64,000 nt of DNA from Argentina anserina (taxonomy: Eukaryota > Streptophyta > Magnoliopsida > Rosales > Rosaceae), in contig NC_065878.1 of NCBI RefSeq assembly GCF_933775445.1, positions 21,960,395-22,024,394 of the forward strand, read 5' to 3'. Shown in pieces: positions 1-9,509 of this stretch (positions are counted from its first letter, which is position 1; every line of letters begins with the position of its first letter). The notes under the pieces are model-generated. The model searched no databases. It was not told the origin of the DNA and saw nothing but the letters and a program-made list of their open reading frames with translations. A program made the translations under genes and the position numbers.

Positions 1-666
1 TGTGAGGTAACGGGTGGTTATCTGCTCATGGGTACTCAGATTGTTTTGGATGTTGGGTAGCGGGTGGCTATCCAATATCGGCGGTGTATTACGAGAGGGG
101 TAACAGATGTGTACCAGCGTTCTTGGTACCCGTATTATAAATGCATTTGGGTAACCAGAAGGGTTACTTAATTTCTCATGAGCGCTTCTTTTTCTTTGGG
201 ACAACCAGATGGGCCGTCCACTGACTCATGAGTGCATTTATATTTGTTTGATTTGTGGATTTTCGTATATATTGATATGCGAGTTATATATTTTCATTTT
301 ACTCATACGAGCTGTAAAGCTTACCGGGTTTGTGTTTACAATCCCGGTGCACCAATTCGATGGTGTAGTGGATAACTCCGCAAGTGTGGATTAGCGGGAA
401 TTGACGGACCGCTCAGAGGACTTGAAGTTATTTATATCCAGCATGCGTGAGGATTTGGTGTGACTATCTTGTGAGGATTATACATTTCCAATTGATATAA
501 TGTTGAATTATATGTTTGGTTTGTAATAATTGGTTTTCTGAGTTGTATTGAGAACTCAGTGATGATCCGCTGTGCATTTTAAATGATTTCAATTTGATTG
601 AAATTGTTTAGTGTTTAACGACTTTGGAATTTTGAGTTTTTAAGCTCGAAATTTTGAGGTCGTTAC
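1..666 (+). mobile_element. 3' end of a Ty3/gypsy chromovirus LTR (A-type), 5' part outside the window
   Basis: The segment matches the last ~700 bp of the LTRs at 17205-20202 and 28561-31535: the same run of GGGTAACC-like blocks, the same TTGTAATAATTGG stretch and the same terminal ...GGTCGTTACA. The end at 666 is the LTR terminus, because unrelated sequence begins straight after it. No primer-binding site follows, so this is either a 3' LTR or a solo LTR whose start lies to the left of the window. Confidence 0.85.
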
Positions 667-1010
667 AGGATTGTTTTAGGTGTAGCTATCCCAAATATAC
701 ATTCACCAAATGTGAAACAGTGAAACTAACCAAGACGACTTTCCGACAGATTATGCTCCGCCGAGCGAGAAAGTAACCAGGGCAGTAATTGGTTTAGTAC
801 TCAAGTGAAAGAAATTCGTGCTCACTACTTCTGTTCTTCCCAGTTCTGACCATTACCTTACCTTTATATTATATGCCTTCCAGAGCACCCTCCTCTTTAG
901 TTCACTAATTATTTGAGTTCCTCGATCTCTTAAGATCTCAAGTTCTCAACAAACATATCTAAGTCCTTGAGCTTGCTTTTACCCTAATACATATATCCAG
1001 TCTGTGTTCA
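667..1010 (+). promoter_or_regulatory. Upstream region of the bHLH gene
   Basis: This is the spacer between the LTR end and the bHLH start codon. A TATA-like TATATTATA lies near 865, about 145 bp before the ATG, a reasonable distance for a plant 5' leader. An LTR ends only 345 bp upstream of the gene, so element-derived sequence may have become part of its distal promoter; that is inference. Confidence 0.35.
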
Positions 1011-2024
1011 ATGTTCCCTTTCCCTCATGATCATCAAAACAAAGATTTGGAATTCCAAACATCTTCGACTCCCCACCAAGAAGATTTTATGCAGCAGAAT
1101 CTGATCATGATGGGGGGTAGCCATGAGGTTTTGCCATCTGATTTGCAGGGATGTGGTCTGTCCAATATTAATATCAGTGAAGCAAATATTAATAATGTGG
1201 CTACTGATCCTCACCAAAGGAAGATCATGCGTAGGGACAACGAGCGCCAAAGAAGACAAGTTATGGGGATTCATACTGCATCACTCCGATCCCTCCTCCC
1301 TCTTGAGTTAATCAAGGTAATTGTTAAGCTAATTAGTAACTGGTTTGTACAGATTGGGATCCATTTCTTTTGGGCCGGGGATAATTGAGTATAAATTTAT
1401 CTAAGTTTTAACTTTTAAATAGTAAATCAATCACAATGATTCTCGGTAGAGTTTTAACATGTACAGGGAAAACGCTCAATCTCCGAGCAAATCAATGAAG
1501 CAGTGAATTATATAAAGCAGCTGAGAGAGAAGATACAGAGACTGAATACCAAGAGGGAAGAGCTAAGAAGGGTGTTTAAACAATACAGTAGTTCTGCACA
1601 TGACTTCAATCCTGAAATTGAAGGAAATTCGGGTACCAAGAGTACTTCCGATATCATGGTTGGCCCAACATGTTGGGGTGGAGTAGAAATTGTGGTAAGT
1701 ACTAGTAATAAAAATTGCAGTGAGCTAGAAGGGTTTGCTCTTTCAGGAGTACTGAAAGCATTGCTCGCGGAGGGGCTTAGCGTTGTAAAGTGTGTTTCCA
1801 CCACAGTCAATCAGAGGTTGTTTCACACAATTCAGTGTGAGGTATAGCTACTGGTTCCTCTTACAATTTTATTACAACATCAATCTTTCTACTATAAAAC
1901 CATGGATCCAAAAAATTAATTTCATAGTATTTGTTATCAATCAAATTCGCAGGTCGACGATTTGTCATGTCAGAATTTAACTGAGCTGCAACTGAAACTG
2001 AAGTTTATCTGCGATTCCGGCTAG
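1011..2024 (+). CDS. bHLH transcription factor, bHLH36/118/120/125-like (three exons, 250 aa)
   Basis: Predicted exons are 1011-1316, 1467-1841 and 1953-2024. All junctions are GT-AG and the phases agree (306 + 375 + 72 nt, TAG stop). Residues ~70-82 form the basic region (RKIMRRDNERQRR). Helix 1 and the loop run to ~104, and helix 2 to ~137 (from GKRSISEQ) with a leucine-rich extension. Residues ~155-245 resemble the ACT-like tail of the plant bHLH36/118/120/125 group (C-V-S-T-T-V-N-Q-R-L-F-H-T-I-Q). E78 and R79, the E-box contact positions, are kept. The usual histidine before them is N77, and this group often varies there. The role would be a nuclear dimeric DNA-binding regulator; the target pathway cannot be read from the sequence. 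The start was chosen as the first ATG of the open exon; it lies 58 residues before the bHLH domain. Confidence 0.88.
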
Positions 2025-2487
2025 TCAGCATATGGCATTTTATATGGGAGATAGGTATGCACTTCACTACGTTAATTGATCATCTTTGATCAGAACGAAG
2101 CCTATTATAAGTTGTTTGTTGTGTTTGCTTGGTGTTCAACCTATCATATACTATATATGTCTCGCTCTTTTGTGTTGCTTTATTTTGACTTGAGTTTTGT
2201 GAAACCTAATTACTGTACAATGTTTATGAACTTGGATAACTAAGAGTTGTTTAGAAACTATAAGTCTTCTTAATTGTACGTCAACTAAACTTTCTACTTC
2301 GTAATTTCTGTATATGCCCTAACTATGGTAGATTGACTGGCATAGAAGTGATTGATATCATTAACAACTACATAATAGATTCATCAACTGTTATACACAT
2401 CAGCTAATTATTTTCTAGAATTATTTTTATCTTGAAATTATGACATACGGGTAATTTCAAAATAAACCTAGTTATTGCCTTCTTTTC
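2025..2487. other. 3' flank of the bHLH gene, no gene seen
   Basis: AT-rich sequence following the bHLH stop codon, expected to hold its 3' UTR and polyadenylation site. I see no coding signal, RNA gene or repeat in it. Confidence 0.5.
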
Positions 2488-2977
2488 TCACTTTTACGTG
2501 TTTTTTTTAAATAGAAAAGCAAGTCACGTAGTAAATATGACTCCAATCCTATTATTGATATTCATATTACTTTGAGGTAGCGAGAGGGGAAAACCTCCTT
2601 CACCCCGAGCCACACTATCAACACTACAACGATCTTGAAATAAACTATCTTGCAAAAAAATAGGAACATCGGCAAGCCTCAAGTCCACTTCCCTACCTAA
2701 CCTAGCAAAATGTGCTAAACGATGAGCCACACTATTTGCTTCACGAAACACATGTCAGACATCAATGTGAACAAAAGAGGACACAAAGTCCCTGCAATCT
2801 TCAACAATCCGACACACGTCCACCAACTCAGCTGATTGAGTAGTAAGAGCACTGACCAGGAGGGCACAATCACTTTCAAGCTGCAGATTCTTCCAACCAT
2901 GTTGAAGCGCAGCCTGGAGACCCAAATGGCAAGCAATTGCTTCCGCTAGCTAGATTCGTCAGTAATCACTTTTACGT
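2488..2977 (-). mobile_element. 5'-truncated LINE fragment (RNase H end) with poly(A) tail and 12-bp target duplications
   Basis: On the minus strand about 2946-2524 reads as the C-terminal RNase H-like domain of plant LINE polyproteins, with ESDCALLV in the middle and FREANSVAHRLAHFAR near the end. One in-frame TGA near 2755 interrupts it. The 3' end is followed by a T8 run at 2501-2508 on the plus strand, which is a poly(A) tail on the element strand. The direct repeat TCACTTTTACGT flanks the unit at 2488-2499 and 2966-2977. Length (~466 bp), poly(A) and duplications together indicate target-primed insertion with strong 5' truncation. Confidence 0.88.
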
Positions 2978-4018
2978 TGTTTATAATACTAAATGTTTTT
3001 TTTTCCTATTTTACATTCTACTATATAATTATATATAGCAGTAGAAATGAATATGTTAGTTTCTAATATTTGATTTTTTTGTAAGGGTACTTATATATCC
3101 GAAGGAAGTAAATCCTAAGCTGTAGATTTTTATTTTGGATATACCGAATCCTAGCCTGTAGTTGGACAGAGTTGTTGACAACAACTTTAAAACTAACAAA
3201 AAAATTATAATCAATATATCTTAATATTTGATATACATTTATTTGGCCTTGTATTATATTAATATTCTACCTACCTTAGAACCAAAGTTTTGTGGAAACA
3301 TATATTTTCTGATAGTGCACTATAATTTTCCAGCTCTGTTCAATGATTGTAGAGTGTCACAACGTTATCCAAGCAAGCCGTGGTAATTTCGTGGTAAACA
3401 TCAGTAATTTAGTGAAGAAGGTTAGAATGGTTAGTCCATGCATGTACAGACTCTGCCTTTATGACAAAAGATCATAAAAACAACTGAACAACCACTGTGA
3501 ACATAAAAGTAAATCAGCTTATAACGAAAAAAAACCCTAATTCTCTCTCTATTGCTGCTCCTTGCGGCTACCATCTCATGGTCGTCTTATGGTCACAACC
3601 CAAATTCAGGACATCTTCATCCCCCCTTGTTCTTCACTTGCCCTATTGTGCGGTGATTTGTGGAAGGATAGTTGGGATGATTACATCCTGATTTGGTTCA
3701 AGAGGAGTAACGACCGCAATCCCATGGTTCCTCTATGGCGGCGAAGCTACAAGGTTTACCAAGCCGACTATGGTGCAACTACAATCACAACGGAGGTAAG
3801 TGAAGCTTCTAGGTCGGGGGTCATGGTTTGCTCACTTCCGTCAGCGATGGTGGTATTGATGTAGGGCTGTAAGTAGGCTCGAACCGCTCGTGTTTGGCTC
3901 ATGTTCGGCACGCTTTTAGCATGTTCGGCTCGAGCTTGTAAAATTAAATGAGCCGAGTTTGAGTTCAATATTAAACTCGACCTTGAAAATGAGCCGAGAT
4001 TGAATAATAAGTATTCGG
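2978..4018. other. Intergenic sequence, no gene supported
   Basis: AT-rich spacer. Short open frames occur at 3497-3864, but they have no recognisable domain, no conserved context and overlap each other in different frames. From ~3880 to 4015 a stretch rich in GCTCG and GAGCCGAG resembles a dispersed plant repeat that I cannot name. Confidence 0.4.
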
Positions 4019-4180
4019 TGTCACGACCCCAAAATTTCGAGCATAAAAACTCGAATTTCGAAGTCGTGAAACACCAAAACAATCTCAATGAATTGAAATC
4101 ATTTTAAATGCCACATCGGATCATTACTGAGTTCACAATACAACTCAGACAAACTAATTATTACAAACCAAATTTAGATT
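4019..4180 (-). mobile_element. LTR 3'-end fragment of the chromovirus family, inverted
   Basis: Read on the minus strand, this segment ends in ...GCTCGAAATTTTGGGG-TCGTGACA and carries the GAACTCAGTAATGATCCG and TTTGTAATAATTAG stretches found in the last ~170 bp of the plus-strand LTRs (for example 31390-31535). Similarity fades near 4180, so only the LTR terminus remains. Confidence 0.75.
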
Positions 4181-5192
4181 TTCCAGCTGAGCTGACTCAA
4201 CACTTGGTTCTGTAACAACTGCACTTGAGCTCATCCTATTCAAATAAACACATCATATTTATCATGCACTAGCACAGTAGCACGGTATCACCAAACCGGC
4301 AACCCAAAGTCTCAAACTAATCCTATGACATTCCAAAGAATCCAAACAAACAATCCTAAGTTTCTAAACTAATCCTATGAGTCTATGACCTTCCAAAAAA
4401 TCCAAATAAACAATAGTACAGTACAACCAGCAAAGAGGTAGAAATCTCAAACCTGCAATCGGCTAATCGCTGATGGAGGAAGAGGGAATCGATGGCGCGA
4501 TGGAGGCGCAACAGAGGGAGCAAGACGGAGGAAGGGGCGCGACGAAGGAAAGTTGCGGCTTCTTTCTGCTTTGAAAATGCTTTGATTTGTGTCGTATTCT
4601 GCTTTGAAGCAAAACATAAGGAAAGTTGCAAAGTGGAACTGAGGGTTGCGGCTTAGGGCTTAGGTTTTATTTTTTCATTTCTTTTAATTCAAAACGATAA
4701 AGTAGTGTGTCAGATACATTAGGTGGCATGTCGGTTAATGTGTCGGGCCGTGTCGAAAAAGTCAACATTTTGAACACGCCACGTGGTGCGTTGAACACCA
4801 TGTCAGGCTGTGTCGACGTGTCGGGCTGTGTCGGACACTCCAACATTTCAGCCCTTGAAGTGTTGGTGCTACATAGTTGATAAACTAAACAATGTGGTGC
4901 AGGAATAATGTAATACTTTTTTTTCTTCGAAAAGTGAACGAAAATATTTATTATATATTGATAAATTAATAAGTTATTAATTAAATAATAAATTAATAGA
5001 TTATTAATTTATCGATATATTAATATATAGTTAAAATAATAAATTTTGTGAGTCCCGAGCTTATTAATTTATAGAGGTTTTACTGTAAAATCAAAACACC
5101 AAAATAAGATATAATTATAAGATTTAGGGGCATCAATATAACCTAGATTTTTTTAAGAAAGAAAGCATGTATTATAGCTTATTAGACAACCT
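4181..5192. other. Intergenic sequence with a GTGTCGG-rich patch
   Basis: No gene is supported. A GC-richer stretch at 4440-4660 is followed at 4695-4850 by repeated GTGTCGG/CACGCCAC motifs. These resemble the ends of the Mutator-like element at 51729-52680, so a decayed relative may lie here, but I could not define its boundaries. From 4910 to 5190 the sequence is very AT-rich and non-coding. Confidence 0.35.
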
Positions 5193-5528
5193 CAGTCCAC
5201 GGTGGTTTACGATACCTTGAGATATAGCATACTCTCAATTACTACCTTTTAAATTAAAATTACAATTTTATTGAACTAAATCTACAACATTGAGAAACAA
5301 AATTACAACATGTGTTTTTATATTTACAAACAACTAAACAAATTTACCACATCAACAACTATTTGTTCATGATTTTGTAAAATGTTATAGGTGAAGTAAC
5401 TACAACTAATTAATAGAACTAGAGTTACCCAAAAATCATCTATTTACCACAATGACAACAAATTTGTTGTGATATCGGTAAATGGGGGTATCACATACAT
5501 GATACATGGAGGTACCTAAGAAAATTCC
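5193..5528 (+). repeat. ~320-bp dispersed repeat, copy 1 of a tandem pair
   Basis: The unit begins near GATACCTTGAG and ends in GGTACCTAAGAAAATTCC. It is repeated head-to-tail at 5536-5854 and again inverted at 61304-61611. Shared internal blocks include ATTACAATTTTATTGAAC and AAATTTGTTGTGATAT. There is no coding capacity. It is likely a non-autonomous DNA element, but I found no convincing terminal inverted repeat or target duplication. Confidence 0.8.
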
Positions 5529-5535
5529 TCTCAAT

Positions 5536-5854
5536 GGGGTCGTCCATAATACCTTGAGGTATAACATATCCTTAATTACTACTTTTTGAACCAAAATTAC
5601 AATTTTATTGAACTAAATCTACAACATTGAGAATAAAATTACAACATGTGTTTTTTATATTTACAAATAACTAAACAAATTTACCACATTGACAACTGTT
5701 TGTTCTTGATCTTGTAAAAAGTTATAGATGAAGTAACTACAACTAATAGAACTAGAATTACCTAAAATCACCAAATTTACCACAATGATAACAAATTTGT
5801 TGTGATATTGGTAAATTGAGTATCACATACATGGAAGTACTTCAGAAAATTCCC
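5536..5854 (+). repeat. ~320-bp dispersed repeat, copy 2 of a tandem pair
   Basis: Second unit, in the same orientation as the copy ending 8 bp upstream and starting GGGGTCGTCCATAATACC. It differs from copy 1 by scattered substitutions and small indels, so the duplication is not recent. The start GGGGTCGTC matches the end of the inverted copy at 61611, which supports this boundary. Confidence 0.8.
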
Positions 5855-6348
5855 CTTAAAAATTTGCCAGGCGCAATTCCTTGACACCATCTCTCCCTAT
5901 TAGTTTGAGTAAAGCCATTGAGAAAGAATCTGATTGTTCACGACTTCACGTACGGTCCTGAGAGAAGCTGAGGTACACTAGTTTAAGGATCATTGATATT
6001 TTGACAATAACTTCGTTGAATAGGATGTTTGATTTCAATATATTATGTATAATGATTTATGATTTCAGCTAAAGTTGATACAGAGCTGACTGTGACCTAT
6101 TCTTTGCTGGTTTTAGTTTTGACCAAACTTCGTTTCTGAAATGCAAATATGATAGTTCTCCTCTTGTTAAATTGCACTGCACCGTAACATTTGAAAAGTC
6201 GGATTGATGGGTATAGAGCCACGTTCATTGACTCTATACTTTGAAGAATAAAAATAAAGATACATACACTTACGTATACATCATCCAAATTAATTTAGTG
6301 AAGCTAATTGAATATATTCACTAAATTAATATATATATATATATATAG
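5855..6348. other. Intergenic sequence ending in a (TA)n run
   Basis: No gene, RNA or repeat family is recognised. The stretch ends in a (TA)n microsatellite at ~6330-6347, into which the hairpin-element cluster appears to be built. Confidence 0.4.
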
Positions 6349-6664
6349 GCTGGTTAGAGAGCAGACGTCCGTAGTGCACTAAAATTGAGGATGTCGCATG
6401 TTTCAATGACCGGCGACGTGCAACAACGGCGCGGATGGTGCTAATTGTGCCATATGTTTGTGCCGACCGGAGCTCCAGTGTCGACCTACGGCAGCCGGAA
6501 TATGTAAATTTCTGAAAATTTCAAGTTTCTGGGAAATTTGCAGATTCCGACCGGTGCTAGAACTCCAGCCGACACAGACAGATGCGCCGGAAGGGAGGAG
6601 CACAGCCGACACCATCTGTGTCGCCGGTCACTAAAACTGGCGAATCCGCACAATGTGGATGTCC
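6349..6664. repeat. Foldback element F1 (imperfect)
   Basis: The segment lies directly after a (TA)n run. Its inner arms are inverted: CAATGACCGGCGAC near 6405 pairs with GTCGCCGGTCACTA near 6623, and CGACCGG motifs near 6457 pair with CCGACCGG near 6547. The outer ends match poorly, so this may be a decayed or chimeric element. It abuts F2. Confidence 0.5.
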
Positions 6665-7353
6665 ATTTCTTGTCTAAGTTACGGATGTTTGATGATGGCC
6701 GTTAAATCATGCTAAATGAACTTCAAAGGCTGTGATTAAAACACCCCAAAATGGGGCTCATTCGACCTGGGTTCTTCCGCATAATTATTCTGAGTTTTTT
6801 TCTCTCTCCTTTCCTTAAGTAATTTTTGCCTCTTTCTCTTTCCCTCTAGATGTTTCTGGGTGTGTCTCTTGTTGGGAGAGAGTTGGGTTGCCAAAATTAA
6901 ATTGTGGATAAGAGAAAAGGCCTGTATAATTAACAAATTGTGTATGTAAGGGAAAAGGAGATGAGAGATGAGAGAAGCCGGAGGAGAGGAGGAGGAGAAT
7001 TAAGGTGGGTTGATGTGCTTGGGTCTCCATGCGCTATTGATTGACGAATTTTCAGTGCTGGGTTCTTGATATTTTGTTTCTGATTGAAACCAACCACTTT
7101 CTGGTTCTTGAAGATTTATGCTTTCTAGTTTGTGAAACTCTAAAATTGGGCTAATTCAATATTCAAGAACATTAATCTTGATCTGGGTATTTGGATTGAT
7201 GTTGGTTGAGAATGTTCTTGTTTTTGGGTTTTCTTTCTCCTCCGAACCTCACCTTGACGAAGCCCCATTTGGGTGTTTTAATCACAGCCTTTGAAGTTCA
7301 TTTAGCATGATCTAACGGCCAGCATCAAACATCCATTACTTAGACAAGAAATG
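6664..7353. repeat. Foldback element F2 with ~95-bp terminal inverted repeats
   Basis: The left arm 6664-6758 starts CATTTCTTGTCTAAG. The right arm 7261-7353 ends CTTAGACAAGAAATG. The arms are near-complete inverted copies, including the inner AAACACCC-AAATGGGGCT block. About 500 bp of unrelated sequence lies between them. The right end meets a (TA)n run at 7354-7373. There is no transposase, so it is a non-autonomous inverted-repeat element. Confidence 0.85.
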
Positions 7354-7373
7354 TATATATATATATATATATA

Positions 7374-7775
7374 CATTTCCTATCCAGAGTGAAACTTCAT
7401 TCTGAAATTTCAGAGTGAAGTTCCAATTTTGACACACTTTTCGGTCAAATTTTTTCAGCATAATCGATTCAATATTTAGGTATGCTATTCAAGATCATCT
7501 ACATAAAATTTCATCTAATTCGGACATCGTTAAGGTATTGAAATTAGATTAAATCAATGAATGAATTAAAACTGTTCAACGTGAACCGTTCGTGTAAATC
7601 TCAATTTTGAAAGCTCAAATCATTGTCAAATTGGATGAAATTTTGTATAGATGATCTTGAATAGCATACCTAAATATTGAATCGCTTATGCTGAAAAAAT
7701 TTGACCGAAAAGTGTGCCAAAATTGGAACTTCACTCTGAAATTTCAGAGTGAAGCTTCACTCTGGATAAGGAATG
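7374..7775. repeat. Foldback element F3 inside a (TA)n microsatellite
   Basis: A 402-bp unit starts CATTTCCTATCCAGAG and ends CTCTGGATAAGGAATG. It is palindromic over arms of about 170 bp, which include TTTCGGTCAAATTTTTTCAGC and its complement. (TA)n runs abut both ends (7354-7373 and 7776-7800), the pattern described for microsatellite-targeting Micron elements in rice. It would fold into a long near-perfect hairpin. Confidence 0.85.
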
Positions 7776-7810
7776 TATATATATATATATATATATATAC
7801 ATACACACAA

Positions 7811-8176
7811 AGGTTTTCAGGTGCGGAGATCCGTACCAGGTACGGATTTTCATTTTTTATCAATTTTTCGATCGAGATTTCACATCTCTACCGTCCAATC
7901 CTTAGGTAATAATATACACCTCTGTAAAATTTCATCCAATTTGATAATTGTTAAGGTATCTAACTAAGTTAAACCAATGAACGGATTAAATCTGCCGCAT
8001 TTGAACCGTTCATGAGTGACTTAACGATTACCAATTGGCTGAAACTTTGCAGAGGTGATTTATACGTTATTACTTAAGGACTGGACGGTTGAGATGTGAA
8101 AACTCGATCGGAAAGTTGTCAAATAATGAAAATCCGTACCTTAAACTAAGGTACGGACCTCCACACCTGAAAACCC
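7811..8176. repeat. Foldback element F4
   Basis: A 366-bp unit with arms AGGTTTTCAGGTGCGGAGATC... and its near complement ...GACCTCCACACCTGAAAACC. The inner arms share ATTTCATCCAATTTG and GAACCGTTCATG-like blocks with F3, F5 and F6, so the four are related. TA-rich runs lie on both sides. Confidence 0.85.
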
Positions 8177-8190
8177 CCGTATATATATAA

Positions 8191-8600
8191 GGTCCTTTTA
8201 CCAAATAATGATTTTTTTTTTGTCTTTTAATGGAATAACTCATTAACCACATTTTCGACTACATTTTCACATCTCTACTGTTTAATTTTTATGGTCTAAT
8301 ATGTAAATCACCTTTATAAAATTTCAGCCAAAATGGTGAATGTCAATGTATCAAACTTGAAGAAAGCAATGGATGCAACAAATTTATCAAACCTAAACTG
8401 TTCATGCTTATAAGGTTAATTTTACGGTTTTGATTGCCTTAAACACCTCCAATTTTGCTGAAATTTTACATAAGTGATCTACACATTAGACCCTAAAAGT
8501 TGAACGGTAGAGATGTTGAACGGTAGAGATATTGAAATGTAATCAATAAATTGGTCAAGTGACCTATCTTTAAAAAAGAAATCCCTCACTAGAATGGCTA
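8191..8600. repeat. Foldback element F5 with a local duplication in one arm
   Basis: The inner arms pair well: ACATTTTCACATCTCTACTG with its complement near 8510-8540, and GGTCTAATATGTAAATCACC with GGTGATTTACATATTAGACC-like sequence near 8470-8495. The right arm carries a tandem repeat of GAACGGTAGAGAT (8500-8530). The outermost 30 bp no longer match. The element lies between (TA)n runs like its neighbours. Confidence 0.7.
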
Positions 8601-8610
8601 TATATAAGGC

Positions 8611-9008
8611 TTCTTAGCTAAGGAGATCCGCACAAATGGTTTTAGTGCTTATTTCTATTTTTGCATCACTTTTCGATCGAATTTCCTCATCTCCACCATT
8701 TAGTATCTAGATAATATTATGTAGATCATCTCTGTAAAATTTCAACCAATTTGGTGATCGTTAAGCCCCTCAAAATTGTGTTTTTATATCAAAAACATGA
8801 ACGGTTCATATTTGACTAAATTCAGTCCGTCCATTTGTTTTTCAATCTTGAATGCTTTAACGATCACCAAATTGGCTGAAATTATATATAAATTATCTAC
8901 ATAATATTATCTACATACTAGGTGGTGAGGATGAGGAAATTCGATCGAAAAGTGGAGCAAAAATAGAAATTCGCACTAAAACCATTGGTGCGGACCTCTT
9001 TAACTAAG

Positions 9009-9010
<2 letters not shown>
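8611..9010. repeat. Foldback element F6
   Basis: A 400-bp unit with arms TTCTTAGCTAAGGAGATCCG and complement CGGACCTCTTTAACTAAGAA. The inner arms include CGATCGAATTTCCTCATC and its inverse. The core carries the family blocks TTTGGTGATCGTTAA and TTAACGATCACCAAA. A (TA)n run at ~9013-9045 closes the cluster, leaving about 465 bp to the kinase start codon. Confidence 0.85.
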
Positions 9011-9047
<37 letters not shown>

Positions 9048-9509
9048 ATTGGTCATAAAAATTCAAATTATATTCCTACCCTAAAGTTACAAGCTCTACG
9101 CAACCTACAAATAAATTTCTAAGTAGTTTAATATATAGAAAATTTTAAAATATGACATTTCCAATGGAAAAATTTATAGGGTGGGCGAATGCAAGCTAAC
9201 AAGTACAAGAATACATCAAGGTGAAGGCTGTTTATATACAGCCTAATTAAGTTTTTATTGTTTTATTATTTTCATTTCTTTAGGGGTTGTTGGTTTATAA
9301 TATAAACCATTGAAGTTGAACATTTTCCTTGACTTCTAAGGCTGCCTTTTGTCTTCACCATAAGACTCCTCCCCTTCTGCTTCAAAGTTTCCGAAATATT
9401 TTAGCTTTCTTCCTCGCTTTGATCAAACCTTTAGTTTTCATCTCATCGCCAACTCACACAGAGTCACAGTCACAATAATCCATTAATATACCTCTTATAT
9501 ACATCAGTT
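9011..9509 (+). promoter_or_regulatory. (TA)n microsatellite and upstream region of the PTI1-like kinase gene
   Basis: A TA-repeat run at ~9013-9045 is followed by ~460 bp of ordinary spacer before the ATG. A TATATACAT stretch at ~9495 is too close to the ATG to be a sure TATA box, and no other core promoter element stands out. The foldback cluster begins immediately upstream. Confidence 0.35.

Noticed and set aside
3497..3864. Two overlapping open frames of 64 and 100 codons
   Set aside because: Different frames, no domain, no splice or promoter support.
4440..4870. A second Mutator-like element with GTGTCGG-rich ends
   Set aside because: Motifs resemble the element at 51729, but I found neither paired inverted repeats nor a target duplication.
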